Below, in pieces: positions 1 to 12,525 of a DNA stretch of 64,000 nucleotides. Source of the DNA: Larix kaempferi (taxonomy: Eukaryota > Streptophyta > Pinopsida > Pinales > Pinaceae); contig BSBM01000001.1 in NCBI GenBank assembly GCA_027924585.1, forward strand, positions 54,950,501 through 55,014,500, in the 5' to 3' direction. A program made the position numbers and the translations under genes. Under the pieces are notes generated by a model, which was not told the DNA's origin, did no database searches, and saw only the letters and a program-made list of their open reading frames with translations. How positions within the stretch are numbered: position 1 is the first letter of the stretch; the number at the start of each line of letters is the position of its first letter.

Positions 1-38
1 CCAACGAAGTAAAGAGAAGGGTTGACACAGGTTCCTAA

Positions 39-1081
39 TGTTACACCAAAATGTCATCACCCTTGTGCAAGTGTCGTAAGTGTTCCAAGTGTCATCGTCA
101 TGACCTAGTGTCATCATCATGACCATTGCAAGTACCGTCATTATGACCAAGTGTTGTCATCATGACCGTTGTGATAATGTCGTCATCTTGACCATTGTGT
201 AAACTCTTTTCTATTATACCTAAACTCGTTTTAGAGTAAAAACACATCCCTGAAGTTTCCCATGTCTGCAGGGCTTAACTGACCTACTTTTCAAGGTCAA
301 CACAGTTTTCCCGTGTGCAACATGCGACGTCGCAGGTTGTCTTAATGCAACCTGCGACGATGTCAGTTATTTGGATAAAATAGTATCTTCGAGCCCATTC
401 TCAAAGATGAGTGATGTAGGGGCCTATCCCTAGGCTCTATGTGAGGTGGAACTTCGGTTCCTAACCTTATGGGAAGATCCCTTAACCATCTCCCCCTAAT
501 CCTCAACCTAACCTATCTCTTTATCCCTATATAAACACCCACTCTCTCCATGGGAGGGGAAAAAGGTCTATGGTACCCTTATGCTGATAGGATCCATACT
601 GGTGATTGGGAAGGTTGTACCATCTTGGAGACTTGACTTGGACATGTTGGTGGAGGATGCGACGTTGAGGCTTTCGTTGTAGCTTCATCCTTTCTATTGT
701 ATTCCCACCTTTTATACAATTAATATAATCTCTTTCCATAAATGTTGTCTCATTGATTATGTTTAGAAATTTCTTCCTCAACTGTTAGTTTAGATCAGTT
801 ATTGTTTCGATATCTTATAATACTTGTATTGTTTCGATATCTTATACTACTTGTATTGTTTCCATATTGCCTTGACATGTCTTGCAGTTGGAGATCTGAC
901 GACCGTGAGACATGGAGCAACAACAAGGAGAAGGATCCGCGATCTAAAAGGTATGATATCTAAGTACTCGATCTGTAACTAGATCTAGGAAATGAGTTTT
1001 GTATTCTGTTTCATTTGTTCTAGATTCACTTCAACTAGGGAGATCCGGCTCATGTCTGCCCGAGTGGATTGTCCGATAATA
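39..1081 (+). repeat. 5' LTR of element 39-8554
   Basis: Matches 7533-8554 along its length with scattered substitutions and small indels. The first ~160 bases hold a degenerate repeat of GTCATCATCATGACC-like units. A TATA-like motif (CCTATATAAACACCC, about 526-540) lies after the conserved CTATCTCTTTATCCC stretch and is present in both LTRs, consistent with a U3 promoter. The terminal CA is TA in this copy. Confidence 0.9.
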
Positions 1082-1085
1082 AATC

Positions 1086-1104
1086 TGGTGACCATGCTAG
1101 GGAG
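1086..1104 (+). other. Primer-binding-site-like sequence
   Basis: TGGTGACCATGCTAGGGAG begins four bases after the 5' LTR. It resembles the TGGCGxCxxxGCxGGGGA primer sites of Tat/Athila-like Ty3/Gypsy elements with a few substitutions. The donor tRNA is not assigned. Confidence 0.5.
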
Positions 1105-3230
1105 TAGTGATGTTTGTTTTGTTTAGTAGTCATTAATCTGAGAGCCATTTTCAGTTGATTACTTGACACAAGCCTCTTTTATCATTTTTTTCCATTTAGT
1201 TCTTAGGATTGATTTCACTATCAGATCTTCACATTGAAGACTCTGATTTGCTTCCTTTGAGTTTGTACAACTCATTTTAAAGCCTGTTTTTGGTTCATTG
1301 TTGAGAGATATGGTTCATTTTTTAATCTAGATCTTGCCTATCACACCTGGGCAGTGGAAACAGAGCGACACTGTGTCATTCTTAGCTCATGTTCTTCACC
1401 TTTTAGTCACCCGTCGCAGCCTTTGCATTAGTATATTGTGACATCGTCGCACCCCCCGTGAAGGTAAACTGTGACGTCGCACTATGTATGAAGACAGAGT
1501 GCGTCGATCTATCAAAAGTTGACATACTAGAATCGCTTCCCTCATCTGGCAGTCTAAACCTTGGTCTGATGTATGAACTCCCTTTGTGCTGCAAGATCCA
1601 GCGAGATACCCCATCTATGATTTGTGTGTTGAGAGTTTGGTTTCATTTGGATTGATTTTGGGTTCCATCTTGGACAAGTTTGAAATCGGTAGTGGTGGAT
1701 ACTCTTGTCTCCTCCACCTTCATCCATTCACTCTTGCATTCCCTTCCTTCCATCCCCAATCTAATCATTGCATTAGATCATTCGCCAGACCTCAGTTACA
1801 TTTGTTTCGAGCCTTGCTTGCTTAGTTTGCTTGTTGCTGCTTGATTTTGAGTTAAATGTGTTTTTCAGCTTGGTTGAGTGATTGTCTTTTCTTGAGTTTT
1901 CTGAATGTATGAGTGTTGCAAGTAGTGTTTTCTTTTCAGCCATTTAGATCTGAGAACAAAGTTGTTATCAAGTTTATTCTTTGATGCATCTATCGAAAGA
2001 TTTAAAAGTGCTGCTTTCCCATTGTTTCTAAAAAAATCATTGAAGAAAGATTGTTGTGCATTGGAAAAGTCTTGTTTATATTTTGGAAAAGAATTGAATG
2101 AACATATGATCCATTGTGTTTTTCTCGAATTATGAATCGCTCATTTTCTTGAAAGACTCAAAGCACGCTTCGATTTTTGCAAAATCAATTCCATGCTAAG
2201 GAAAGATAGATGCATTTTTAATTCTTGTTGCTCTTAAATCATTGAAATCGAAATTGAAAAGCTTGCATATTTTATTTCAGAATCCTCTCTTTTCATCCTT
2301 TAGGGTCATTTTACTTTGAAAAGAAGAAGAAAAGAAAAAAGTTGTTTTGATTTGGTTTAGTAGTGTTGTGTACTTTTGTGTTTCATTGAAAAGGAAAAGA
2401 ATACTTTCATTGTCAAATTTGTTTGCATTGGGAATTGTGTTGCATTGAGTTTGTTTTGGAAATATCATTGGAAAAAAGCTTTCTCCTTACCATAGCTAGA
2501 ATTCATTGAAAGAAAATAATATTTCGTGCGTCTAGCTAGGGATTGCATTATACTTCCGATTATGTAATCGCCCCATGCATTCACCTAACCGTCCAAGATA
2601 AAGTTAACAGTAGAACTAGGTAAATTTTTTAGCAACTTGTGTGTAAGTTAGAGACGTGTTCCAACGTCATTAAGCGTGGCAGCTGTCGTTATTTTCCAGC
2701 ACTGTAGTCCGGGGGAATTGTAGTCTTCCACGTACATCAGTATATTGAGCTCCTTCATGTACTCACCAAGTACCATAATCTGTACTTGGCGTATATCGAA
2801 GGGTGTATAACGTACTTGACACGTATATCGGAAGGTCTCTTGCCAACGGTTGTGCATTAGACAGCACCACTACAGATTTGAGATCCCACGTACCTTGTGT
2901 ATATTGGGAGACACCATTAGGATTCCTGAAACCAACTAAGTTAACCATTTGGTCATGTTGGAAAAAAAATACACCGAGAACAACACTCGGGGAGATTAGC
3001 ATACACTTACTGTCCAGGTAATTGGTTATGCAGGCAAGGGTACGGTCCCAATCCTCCTTGTCGCGTCATATTGTTGGACCCTGCAATATATAGAGGTTTG
3101 TGATGCCTTGATAATCCTGTGAGGTTCTAGACTTTGAATCCACTCCTATTCACACAGTTTGCTTGTTGATTTTAGACTTGACTACTACTTGACTTGTGTG
3201 GTACTTTAGAGACTCTTAGGAAGTTTAAAT
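1105..3230 (+). other. Untranslated leader of element 39-8554
   Basis: About 2.1 kb between the primer site and the first Gag ATG. Only short random frames are present; no Gag capsid domain, tRNA or repeat was recognised. A capsid-like domain is expected here or just downstream in autonomous relatives, so it may be lost. Confidence 0.5.
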
Positions 3231-4760
3231 ATGGAAGATTCTTTTGGGAATACCAACCAAGGGACCCCTTTCCAGGGTATGCCATTTGTTATTCCCCCTT
3301 GTGGAACTGTTGGTCCTCCCTTTATGGCTACGTTGAGCCTTCCTAGATTGACGCTAGGATTACTAGTATGGTTATTCTCCAATCCGGTTACGCCAAGTGC
3401 ACCAATCGTGTCGGACCTAGGTCCTTCACCACATGAGCATCAATCTCATCATGACCCTTCTCCTTCTCCATTGAAAGTTGAATCGGCTTCCATCTCTTCC
3501 TCTTCTCCTACTGAAAACTCTAATGTTAGTAAGAAGTCTGGTGTGAAGAAGAAGAAAGGGAAGATTAAAAAGAAGAAAGATAAGAAAGAGACCAAGCATC
3601 AACCATCTACCTCTAATGGCACTCATTCTATGAGAACACCTCGTAATCCAAAGTTCCCTTGCAAACTTTGCAAGGGTGATCACCTTCTCAAGAATTGTCC
3701 TGGTCTTTCCCGTGTGTCAGAAGTGTGGTCTAAAAAATCAAAACCGCTTGTATCGTCAACCTCTGACCATCATATTGATGATACTCCCTCTACCAGTGAC
3801 CCATTGGTGATGGGTCCAAAGGGTAGAGCTGCAAACCCTTGCTGGATATGCAAGGGCTTGCATCATACCTACCTTTTGTCCAAGCATGGATGAAGCTTCA
3901 CAGTGGTTGGAAGATATTATTAGTTCTCAACAGGCGCTTCCAACAAGCAATAGTAAGTTGTCCCTCGATTCCCCACTGGTTGACCAAGTGATCAATTCAG
4001 TTTCATCTGTGATTGGTCCCATTCTTCCTTCCGAGAGTGAAGTGATCGAGTCACTATCATCTCCACTTGATCCCACTCTTTCATTGGAGAAATTCCAAAT
4101 TGAGTAGTCACCATGAAACAATCTTCGTCTCATTCTTATATTCCAAGTGAGAGTGAATTGGAAACCGTTGATGTTTTCCTAGTCAGTTCGGAATGTCCTA
4201 GGAAAGGGGAAAGCCTGTCCATTTCTACAAGACCCCCTCTAAGTACTGAGGTCATTTCCTTTGATTGGAATGGTCTAACAGAATCTCATCTTCCTTCGAG
4301 TATTCCTTTTCAAATGTATGTAGGAGTTTCCGATAAAGAAATATTTCATACGATAGTTGATGAGGGAGCTTCTGTTAGTATTTTATCCTCAACCGCATGG
4401 CAAGCTATAGGTTCTCCCCAGCTTATGCCAGTAACTGACCAGATTTTGGATTTTAATAGAAGGCCTACCATACCTTTAGGGATTCTCTCGCAGTTACCTG
4501 TCACGTTGAGAGGAAAAACTGTTTATGTTGATGTCATGGTTGTCCAAGGTCCTTTAGATTTCAATATGCTCCTTGGACATGATTATGTCTATGCTATGAA
4601 AGCTGTAGTGTCCACGCTCTTTTGAGTGATGTATTTTCCTCATCATGGGAATATTATGACCATTGATCAGCTTTCCTTCGTGACACCCACTCATCATATG
4701 AATCCTAGTCATCAGACTTCCCTAAATGTTCTGCATGTTTTAGTGGTTTCTTCCCCTTGA
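3231..4760 (+). pseudogene. Decayed Gag (two zinc knuckles) and retropepsin-like protease
   Basis: The ATG at 3231 opens a 220-residue frame with a Lys-rich basic stretch (KKSGVKKKKGKIKKKKDKK), then a knuckle of the form CX2CX3HX4C at 3660-3698 (C-K-L-C…H…C). A second knuckle of the same spacing starts at 3840, but its last Cys (3877-3879) is only in another frame: a one-base insertion in the T run at 3873-3877 breaks it. The frame continues as MDEASQWLEDI at 3886, shifts again near 4100, and resumes at 4113. The protease has VDEGASVSIL (about 4356-4385; Asp present) and the C-terminal LLGHDYVYAMKAV. A stop at 4623-4625 interrupts the frame, but coding similarity (VMYFPHHGNIMTIDQLSF) continues to a stop at 4758-4760. 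The spacing CX2CX3HX4C is one residue shorter than the classic retroviral CX2CX4HX4C. No polymerase follows. Confidence 0.8.
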
Positions 4761-4789
4761 GGATGGGGGGTACAAGCATGGTTTATGTT

Positions 4790-6430
4790 ATGTTTCAAGC
4801 TCGTTAAAAAATGAAACCAACCACCCTAGCATAGTTTCCCTTTGGTTTCAAGCTTGCATAAAAATGAAACCAATCCATTGGAGCATAGTTTTATTCTATT
4901 TCAAGCTCGTTAAAAATGAAATAGACCCCTATAAGCATAGTTTACCTTTGGTTTCAAGCTTGCAAAAAAATGAAACCAATCCACTCGAGCATAGTTTTGT
5001 TCCATTTCACGCTCATTAAAAAATAAGATGGGCCCCCTCGAGCATAATTTTATTCCATTTCAAGCTCGTTAAAAAATAAGATGGGCCCCCTCAAGCATAG
5101 TTTTATTCCATTTCAAGCTCATTAAAAAATAAGATGCCCCCCTCAAGCATAGTTATTGTCTATTTCAAGCTTGGGTAAAAATGAAATAGATCTCCTTCCC
5201 ATCAGTTCGAGTCTCTTGCTAGAGTTAGAGCTTGAACCTTAATTTCATCCGATTCTCGTTTTCCCCCCCTTGGTGAACATTTTCATATTAGTAGCCAGGT
5301 TGGTAGTTGGGTTAGCAAGTAGCATTTTAAGACGAAATGAAGCTTGGGGGGAATTCCACATGTTGTACCGTCAGCAATCATGTTTAGGGAACACTACCAT
5401 GTTAAGCCACTAGAAATCATGTTGGGGGCATTTACCAACCTCCGGGCATCATGTTGGGAAGGAACCCATCAATGGGCCTTAACCTATGAGCATAGTTACG
5501 GGAAGAAATCCACCATTGGGAACATTTTCGAGCATACTTTCCTTTTTTAGGTTTCGAGCTCATTAAACCATGAAAATTATCCCGAGCATAGTTCATTTTT
5601 TGATACAAGCTCGTTAAAATATGAAGCAGACATCATGAGCATTCTTTCAACATATATTCGAGCTCGTTAAAAACTGTAAGATAGTATTTGATCTTACTTT
5701 TTCACTTTTTTCGTGCTCTGGTTGAAACATGAAAAGTGGTTTGAGCTTAGTTTTTACTTTTTCGTGCTCTGGTTCAAACATGAAAAAGATTCTGAGTGCT
5801 TTTGATACCATTCTCGTGCTCGTTAAAAATTTGAGTTAAAAAGGTGTGTCTAATGAGTATAGGTTTATCACTTTATCGGGCCTCGTTAGACTATTTACAG
5901 AAAAGGAACTGTACCGAGTTTACTTTTCCTTTGTCGTACTCAGTCATCAACCATGACAAAGTTATTCATGGAGTCCTTTTAAGCTCTTTTCAGACTCCCT
6001 AAATAGGAAAATATTTCCAAGCAAACTTGATGCTTTCACGCTTGTAAAAGCATTTGAATGATCGTCTTTCTGGTGATAGTTTACCCCTTTTTTTGGACCA
6101 ATAAGTACTATTTACAAAAAAGGAATACTCCAACCAACCATGGATGGAAGAGTCCTCTCCCACGTTGTTTTACCCTTTTTCGGGCGATGAGGCTAACTTT
6201 ACGAAAAAGGACCGTTGGAGTCTTCTTTAGTTCTTTTCAGACTCTCTAAACATGAAATGACGACCGAGTTTTCCTTCTATGGACTTGTTAAATTTTCACA
6301 TTGAAGGACCCGTCATGGGACGAACCCCTCCTATCCCAGGTTTGAAAAATATTTGGGATTCGCCTCATCTATGAGATGAGCTATACCAGCATCTGGTTAC
6401 CCTCATCAATCTCGTAAAAAAGACATGAGG
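4790..6430 (+). repeat. Array of hairpins with co-varying arms
   Basis: At least twelve short inverted repeats lie in order, most around a loop related to AGCTCGTTAAAA. Arm pairs read directly: 4842-4850/4865-4873 (TTGGTTTCA/TGAAACCAA), 4896-4903/4917-4924 (CTATTTCA/TGAAATAG), 4948-4956/4971-4979, 5159-5167/5182-5190 (TCTATTTCA/TGAAATAGA), 5757-5763/5782-5788 (CTTTTTC/GAAAAAG), 5929-5935/5955-5961 (CTTTGTC/GACAAAG), 6030-6036/6047-6053 (ATGCTTT/AAAGCAT), 6086-6093/6116-6123, 6174-6182/6202-6210 (CCTTTTTCG/CGAAAAAGG), 6272-6277/6303-6308 (TCCTTC/GAAGGA), 6401-6406/6425-6430 (CCTCAT/ATGAGG), plus 4792-4797/4812-4817. Arms differ between units yet stay complementary within each, so it is not a plain tandem duplication. 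It lies in the non-coding part of the element, between the protease stop and the polypurine tract. Function unknown. Confidence 0.75.
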
Positions 6431-7259
6431 CACTCATCAATCATGATGTGGAAAAAGGAAAGATTTTGTGTTACATCTTAATTATGACAGTACATTGTCA
6501 CTCTTGAACATGGCATGCATTTGCATTTGCATTCAGTACTTGGATAATCTGTTTGTCCTCGAGTCTTGTCAAATCGATCAGTCGCGACGCTCCTTTGGAT
6601 CAGCCAAAGAATGATTCCACCATCAGTTGCATTAGGGGTTGGTATCATTCTCTTCATGTCAATACTTCCAAGTTATGCCATTCCCATGTTCAAGAGATGT
6701 TCATTACTCATGACCTGCAGTTAGTATACCTTCAATCATGTCGGTCTACCTTGAGTCAGTCTTGCACATTACTTTACCGCCCGATCTACTCTACACATCT
6801 TTTGTCGTGTTTCGTGTCGATTGATGGGGGATTCATCATGGCTCTCCTTTGATGGATTCATCCTTGTCGACATCAACTCATCATCCGAGGATTGAATCTA
6901 GAAAGCAACCAAGTATCTTGGCCCTGCATGCCTCAATGGTAGTTTACCTCGCTTTCATCATGAGTTTACATCATTGACTCCTGATTGGAAGATTTCATCT
7001 TGTGTTCAACTTCAACTCATTTATTCATGCTTGATGATATATACTGTGATACCTTAGGAATCATTGACATCAATAGTGATCTCCCTTACACTTGTTAACA
7101 GTTTACATCAATGGTCGGTAATCAAGTGGTTTCTACCATGTTCGACGTCAAGACATTTGTAATCACATGGATAGATTCGTATCATTGTGGGTTCAGCTTG
7201 AAGACCCTGGGGAGTCATGTTTCACCCAGGTTGCGAAGGAGTTTGTATTGAATCATATT

Positions 7260-7410
7260 ACATGGATCCACTTTTGTATTGGTCGTGGCTATGTTATCAT
7301 CTCATCATGGATCTACGCTTGTGTCTAGTAGCCATGATTGTGTTCAGTCGGTCTTTACTATCATGGATCTGCAATGTATTGGTCGGCAGCCATGTTTTGT
7401 GTTCTATGAG
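7260..7410 (+). repeat. Three ~50-bp imperfect tandem units with CATGG/CCATG arms
   Basis: Units begin with CATGGATC near 7261, 7306 and 7363. The second and third each end with a GCCATG-like segment, so each can pair CATGG with CCATG. They lie in the same untranslated part of the element as the larger hairpin array. The remaining bases between 6431 and 7516 show no gene or other clear repeat. Confidence 0.45.
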
Positions 7411-7518
7411 ACTTGTGGATCTCAGGTCATTTCTACAGCAACTCCTTCCAACCAGCAAGTCCTTTCTATTTTTCTTACTACAAAGCATTTCACATGTCTC
7501 ATTCTGTCAGCTTCATGC

Positions 7519-7532
7519 TTTGGGGGGAATTC
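7519..7532 (+). other. Polypurine tract
   Basis: TTTGGGGGGAAT followed by TC lies directly before the 3' LTR start at 7533. This is the expected plus-strand primer position and sets the element's orientation. Confidence 0.8.
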
Positions 7533-8554
7533 TGTTACACCAAAATTTCGTCACCCTTGTGCAAGTGTCACAAGTGTCGCAAGTGTTGCAAGTGTCGTCG
7601 TCATGACCTAGTGTCTTCATCATGACCATTGTAAGTACCATCATTATGACCAAGTGTTATCATCATGACCGTTGTGATAATGTCGTCATCTTGAATATTG
7701 TGTAAACTCTTTTCTATTATACCTAAACTCATTTTAGAGTAAAAACACATCCCTAAAGTTTCCCATTACTGGAGGGCTTAACTGACTTACTTTTCAAGGT
7801 CGTTGCAGTCTTCCCTTGTGCAACATGTGACGTCACAGGTTGTCTTAATGCAACCTGCGACGATGTCAGTTATTTGGATAAAAGAGTATCTTCGAGTCCA
7901 TTCTCGAAGATGAGTGATGTGGAGGCCTATCCCTAGGCTCTAGGTGAGGTGGCACTTCGGTTCCTAACCTTATCGGAAGATACCTTAACCGTCTCCACCT
8001 AATCCTCAACCTACCCTATCTCTTTAGCCCTATATAAACACCCACTCTCTCCATGGGAGGGGAAAAAGGTTTATGGTGCCCTTATGCTGATAGGATCCAT
8101 TCTGGTGATTGGAAAGCTTGTAACATCTTGGAGACTTGGCTTGGACATGTTGGATGGACGATCCGACGTTGAGGCTTTGGTTGTAGCTTCATCCTTTCTA
8201 TTGTATTCCCACCTTTTATATAGTTAATATAATATCTTTCCATAAATGTTGTCTCGTTGATGATGTTTAGAAATTTCTTCCTCAACTGTTAGTTTAGATT
8301 AGTTATTGTTTAGATATCTTGTACTGCTTGTATTGTTTCCATATTGTCTTGACAGGTCTTACAGCTGGAGATTTGACGACCATGAGACTTGGAGCAACAA
8401 CAAGGTGAAGGATCCACGATCTGGTATGATATCTAAGTACTTGATGTGTAACTAGATCTAGGAAATTAGTTTTGTATTCTATTCCATTTGTTCTAGATTC
8501 ACTTGAACTAGGGAGATCTAGCTCGTGTCCACACGAGTGGATTGTCCGATAACA
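7533..8554 (+). repeat. 3' LTR of element 39-8554
   Basis: Begins TGTTACACC and ends in CA at 8554, directly followed by the CCTAA duplication. Carries the same TATA-like motif and GTCATCATCATGACC-type repeats as the 5' copy. The two LTRs differ by scattered point changes and short indels, so the insertion is not recent. Confidence 0.9.
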
Positions 8555-8559
8555 CCTAA

Positions 8560-11500
8560 CATCAAGAAGAGGTAAATCAAGAACATCATCAAAGTCATCA
8601 TTTTCATGATCATCATCATCATCATCCATTATAACATTAAATGTATCATGGATCAATGTATTTGTACCATCATCTTTAACTATGTTATCAGTATGATCAT
8701 CAGTTCTTCAATATGATCATTAACTTGTTCTCCATTATTCATAGTTCCATGTTCCTCTGATACTTGTTCTGAAAGCACGTCCTCTAGGAAATATGTCGTA
8801 GGAGGTCTTTCCTTTATAATTACATGAAACCATCAATAGATATTAGTTAATATAATAAATATTAAAATAATACATACATTTACAAAAAAACTCAATATAA
8901 AGACATATATACTGCAAAAATTACAAATGAACGATATTCATGTCCCCCCTCAGCGTGTCCATGTTCCCTAAAAAACTTTTTGGCTGTTGTGATCTTTATT
9001 CTTCTCCTTTTAAAGTCCCTGCATTAACTATGTGGACAATAACATTTCCCATCGCCCTTTCTTTTCAGTCCATCCCACAATCTAGCGAAATTGTCGATTT
9101 TGTTCGTCTGGATCAGGAATATTGTTATTTGACATTTTCTTATAATGAGCTTGAATGAAGATTATCGATCTTAAAAAATCAAGCTCCACACTTCACTATT
9201 TTTAATCACAAAAACAATTGAAATAATTTTGTATTCTTTTACGGAAAACAGTCTGTGCGAAGAATATAATTTCCTCAAACCGTTTCTTTTATATCCAACA
9301 TGTCAGAATGTATCCATAATTTATAGTTTCTAAAATTTAAAGTTCATCAAATCTCTGAATATATTATCATAGTTACCATTATAATCTATATTTATCATAT
9401 CCAACATCTCTCGTTGCATATCCGACGAGTGTCGTCAGAGAATCGATGGGCGTTGTATATTTGACAATGCCAGGTATCAATTAAAAAAAAATGATCACAA
9501 TTCGTAATTTTAAAGGTGATATCCGATGACACAGTCAATTTTGTCAAAATTTGTCGGATTTTGGGTTCAAATTTTGTTGTGGGTTATGAGTGTGTATGAG
9601 CTGCAACAACTAGCTTGTCATCCTCAAAATTTGAATGAGATTACATATGAGAGAAAAAAGGGGTGTATCCAACTTCTTGAGAAAATTTGCTAGAAACCAT
9701 GTAGGAACTGGAATGAGCTTGGATATTGGAAGTGAGAGCGCAACTAACAACTTCACACTACATACTAGACTTCCAAATAACCATTAGATCACTATCTTGC
9801 AAATGATCCTCGGTATCTAAAGTATGAGAGGATAACAATGATGAGAGAATGAAGGATATTTATTCTTCAACAATATAGCTTTAAATGTCTTCGCTTATAT
9901 CAACTGCATATGAGGAGGAGAAATCTAAGTTCTCATAAAATTCTACTACAACAGGATAAGGAGTCACTTCAACGATACTTTCACCATTCGAACTTGTGTT
10001 GAGATTTATGCCATTTGATATTCTGTACCTGCAAAACAAACTCGATGAAATATTATACTAGAATACTATCTGGATCTAAGCTATGAGATTTACTTTAGTC
10101 AGTAGTCACATTGAACAGTGCATCACACCTGGGTACACTCCAATGTATAAACCAATGGCTTCAAGACAATTGTGCTGGGATTTTTGTGGTTACTCCACTG
10201 CTTCTGGTTTGTTACTGCAAGTATCTATGCTCAATCTAAGATCCCTAACCTATGATATCATGTATAAATTATAAATAGGTTCAATACCATACAACAATTT
10301 CAACGACTCGGGATCTAGAAGCAAATTATTTTTCACCAAGAATTTACACAAAGATTTGCATAAATAAGAAGAAATATTGAAATAGAAACATAAGAGAGAG
10401 AACTCAATTGATGTAAAATTCATCTCTCTATTATTCAAAAATATCAATACAATATATAATACATCTTGAAAAGAAACATTGAGTGGTATGGAGGAAACTC
10501 GAGTATCTCACATGTGGTAGGCTTAGAATATACCAAAATCCCCCTATATGGAAAGTATCCAAGCCCAACTCATAGCAAAAGGTCATGAATTAGATAAGTG
10601 TGCCTATGTTTGAAATGAGTGACCAGAAAAGAACTAGTGGGTGGATTTTGAGGAGAAAAGGAAGGAATATGTTGAGGTAGAAAGGAAACAAATTTCCCAA
10701 GTCATCCTAGCGCTCCTAACTCATCCTAATCCAAGTGAAAAGAAGGATAAAAGCGGCCTTAACTCACAAAAGTTGGATAAAAGCCGGATTAAGCAAGAAC
10801 AGAAATCTAGCTCATAAATGCATAGTAAAAGTTGGAACTAAAGAACAAGAGGGCACTATAGTTGATAAAATTGACTAAGGTGGACAAATTATGTTCTAGG
10901 TAGCCAACTAAACAAAGTTCTAAACACATAGGAAACCAAATAATGGCATAATACTAAGGTCTAGATGGTTAAATATTCCAGCAGTTTTCCTCCAACGGCC
11001 AAGATCAAGATCATTGATAGTGTCAAGGCACAAGTCAGGGATTAAAATGGGTTCTACCCATGAATGCACATGATTGGATCATGCACCTTTTCAAAATGAA
11101 TTGAGATCGTCGATGGGGTTATTGTATGAGACATGAATAAAAAATATTTTTCCTCTTCAGTGGTTATGATTGAAGCATGTCTATCTTCAAATGATGGAGT
11201 TGGTCCATTCACACAAGATGGTCTTTATACCACCCTATGATAGTATAATTGATTCGAGCGATCAAGGGTTGGTCGTTCATGTGAAACCGCAGCCACCCCA
11301 AATCAGCTAGTGTTTCAATCTCAAAAAATATGCCAATTCATCTTCATAGCACATTCACAACCAAGTCGTCCAATCCATTTGATCCCTCATTCATCATGTC
11401 ACCTGATTACATGTATAATTCCCAACCTTGTCACACACCTATGTATGTGATTTGTCATTATGAAATCCTAACTCAACCGGTATATCCTCAACTCATCATT

Positions 11501-12480
11501 TCACATATAATCCATGACATCCAAATGGCCAACTTACTATCACTCTACATCTATATATGTACAAGTACCCTTCCTGGCCTTCCATAGTTCATTTCCTTGC
11601 TCATTGCATTGATCATCAACTTCCATCTCTCCCCTTGGTTGTCATGTAGATAGTCCCTCCATCCCCTCAGGGTTTTTCCCTTATTGTTTTATGAGACATT
11701 CTTCCCCGTAAGGCTAGTTCCAGTTGCTTCTATGTAGAACAACTCATTAGTCTCACTGAACCAGTACTCACGTTGAATGAACATTGCAAATTTCATACCT
11801 TGGCTAGAGATTCAAGGCCCACATTGAATGAACATTGCAAAAAATCAGGATGTTCGTTCAGTGAAGGTGGACTTTGATGCACCTACCGCATTTCAATCTC
11901 TCACACCCCTTTCTGATACTTCTACATTTTATGGACACCTAAGAGAGTGATCATTTACAAACTTGGACGAGCCTTCCAAAATGATTGACATTGGTGCACT
12001 TTCTTTGTCTTCATTTCTTAGTCTCCTTGATGTTTGGAAGACAACCTCAGAGGGTTCGATCTCTCGCCAGGAACAAAGATGATAGTATTATGACTGCATT
12101 GTATTCCTTAGGGGGGAAGGTTCCAAATACCAAGCTTGCAGTTCCTTTTGTAGATGAACTTTTGCAGCACAATATCAGGTAATTTCCTTTGGTGTCATAC
12201 TGAAAAAATTTACTCAATGATGTTACTCAATACCAGAATCAGCTTCATCCTTCAAAGGCTTGATAACGAGAGGTGAATAAAAAATAATTTCATTGAATAG
12301 CACATACTCATTGGTGATTTTTCCATGAAATCAATTACGCCACCTTGGTAGAAAGATGAAAATTACAGAAGCAAGATAAAACCATGTAGCAATGATCAAA
12401 AGGCATAGTTAGCATCGAAGAGCATATTTAAACTCAAAAATAAGAAGCACACAAGGTGGTTGATTCATTGCACCGAGTGA
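8560..12480. other. Long stretch without a recognisable gene
   Basis: Only short unsupported frames occur. On the minus strand 8560-8656 encodes an Asp-rich acidic run (MDDDDDDHENDDFDDV) without a recognised domain. Around 9420-9560 several short motifs of the TCCGACGA/TTGTCGGAT type recur, as in subterminal regions of some DNA transposons, but no matching terminal inverted repeats were found. Most likely old transposon debris. Confidence 0.4.
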
Positions 12481-12500
12481 AACGAGGTGCTCTACAACCC

Positions 12501-12525
12501 AGTATGGGGGAGATGTTGTAACGTG
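12501..12525 (+). other. Possible polypurine tract / LTR junction remnant
   Basis: AGTATGGGGGAGATG is followed by TGTTGTAACGTGC, the pattern seen at Ty3/Gypsy 3' LTR junctions (G-rich tract, then TGTTGTAAC). No partner LTR or coding region was seen, so this is a suggestive remnant only. Confidence 0.25.

Larger units (their letters stand above)
39..8554 (+). mobile_element. Complete non-autonomous LTR retrotransposon (Gag-knuckle/protease only)
   Basis: Two long direct repeats (39-1081 and 7533-8554) start with TGTTACACC and end in TA/CA. They are flanked by a perfect 5-bp target duplication CCTAA at 34-38 and 8555-8559, which fixes both ends. A primer-site-like sequence follows the left repeat and a purine run TTTGGGGGGAAT precedes the right one, so the element reads on the plus strand. 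The interior holds a broken Gag zinc-knuckle plus aspartic protease frame (3231-4760), then about 2.7 kb without coding. No reverse transcriptase, RNase H or integrase is visible, so it would need enzymes from another element. The style is Ty3/Gypsy (protease motif and G-rich polypurine tract); lineage assignment is inference. Confidence 0.9.

Noticed and set aside
527-781. Minus-strand frame MRKKFLNIINETTF…, repeated at 8082-8285.
   Set aside because: It lies in the two LTR copies of one element on the antisense strand and diverges in length; a by-product of LTR identity.
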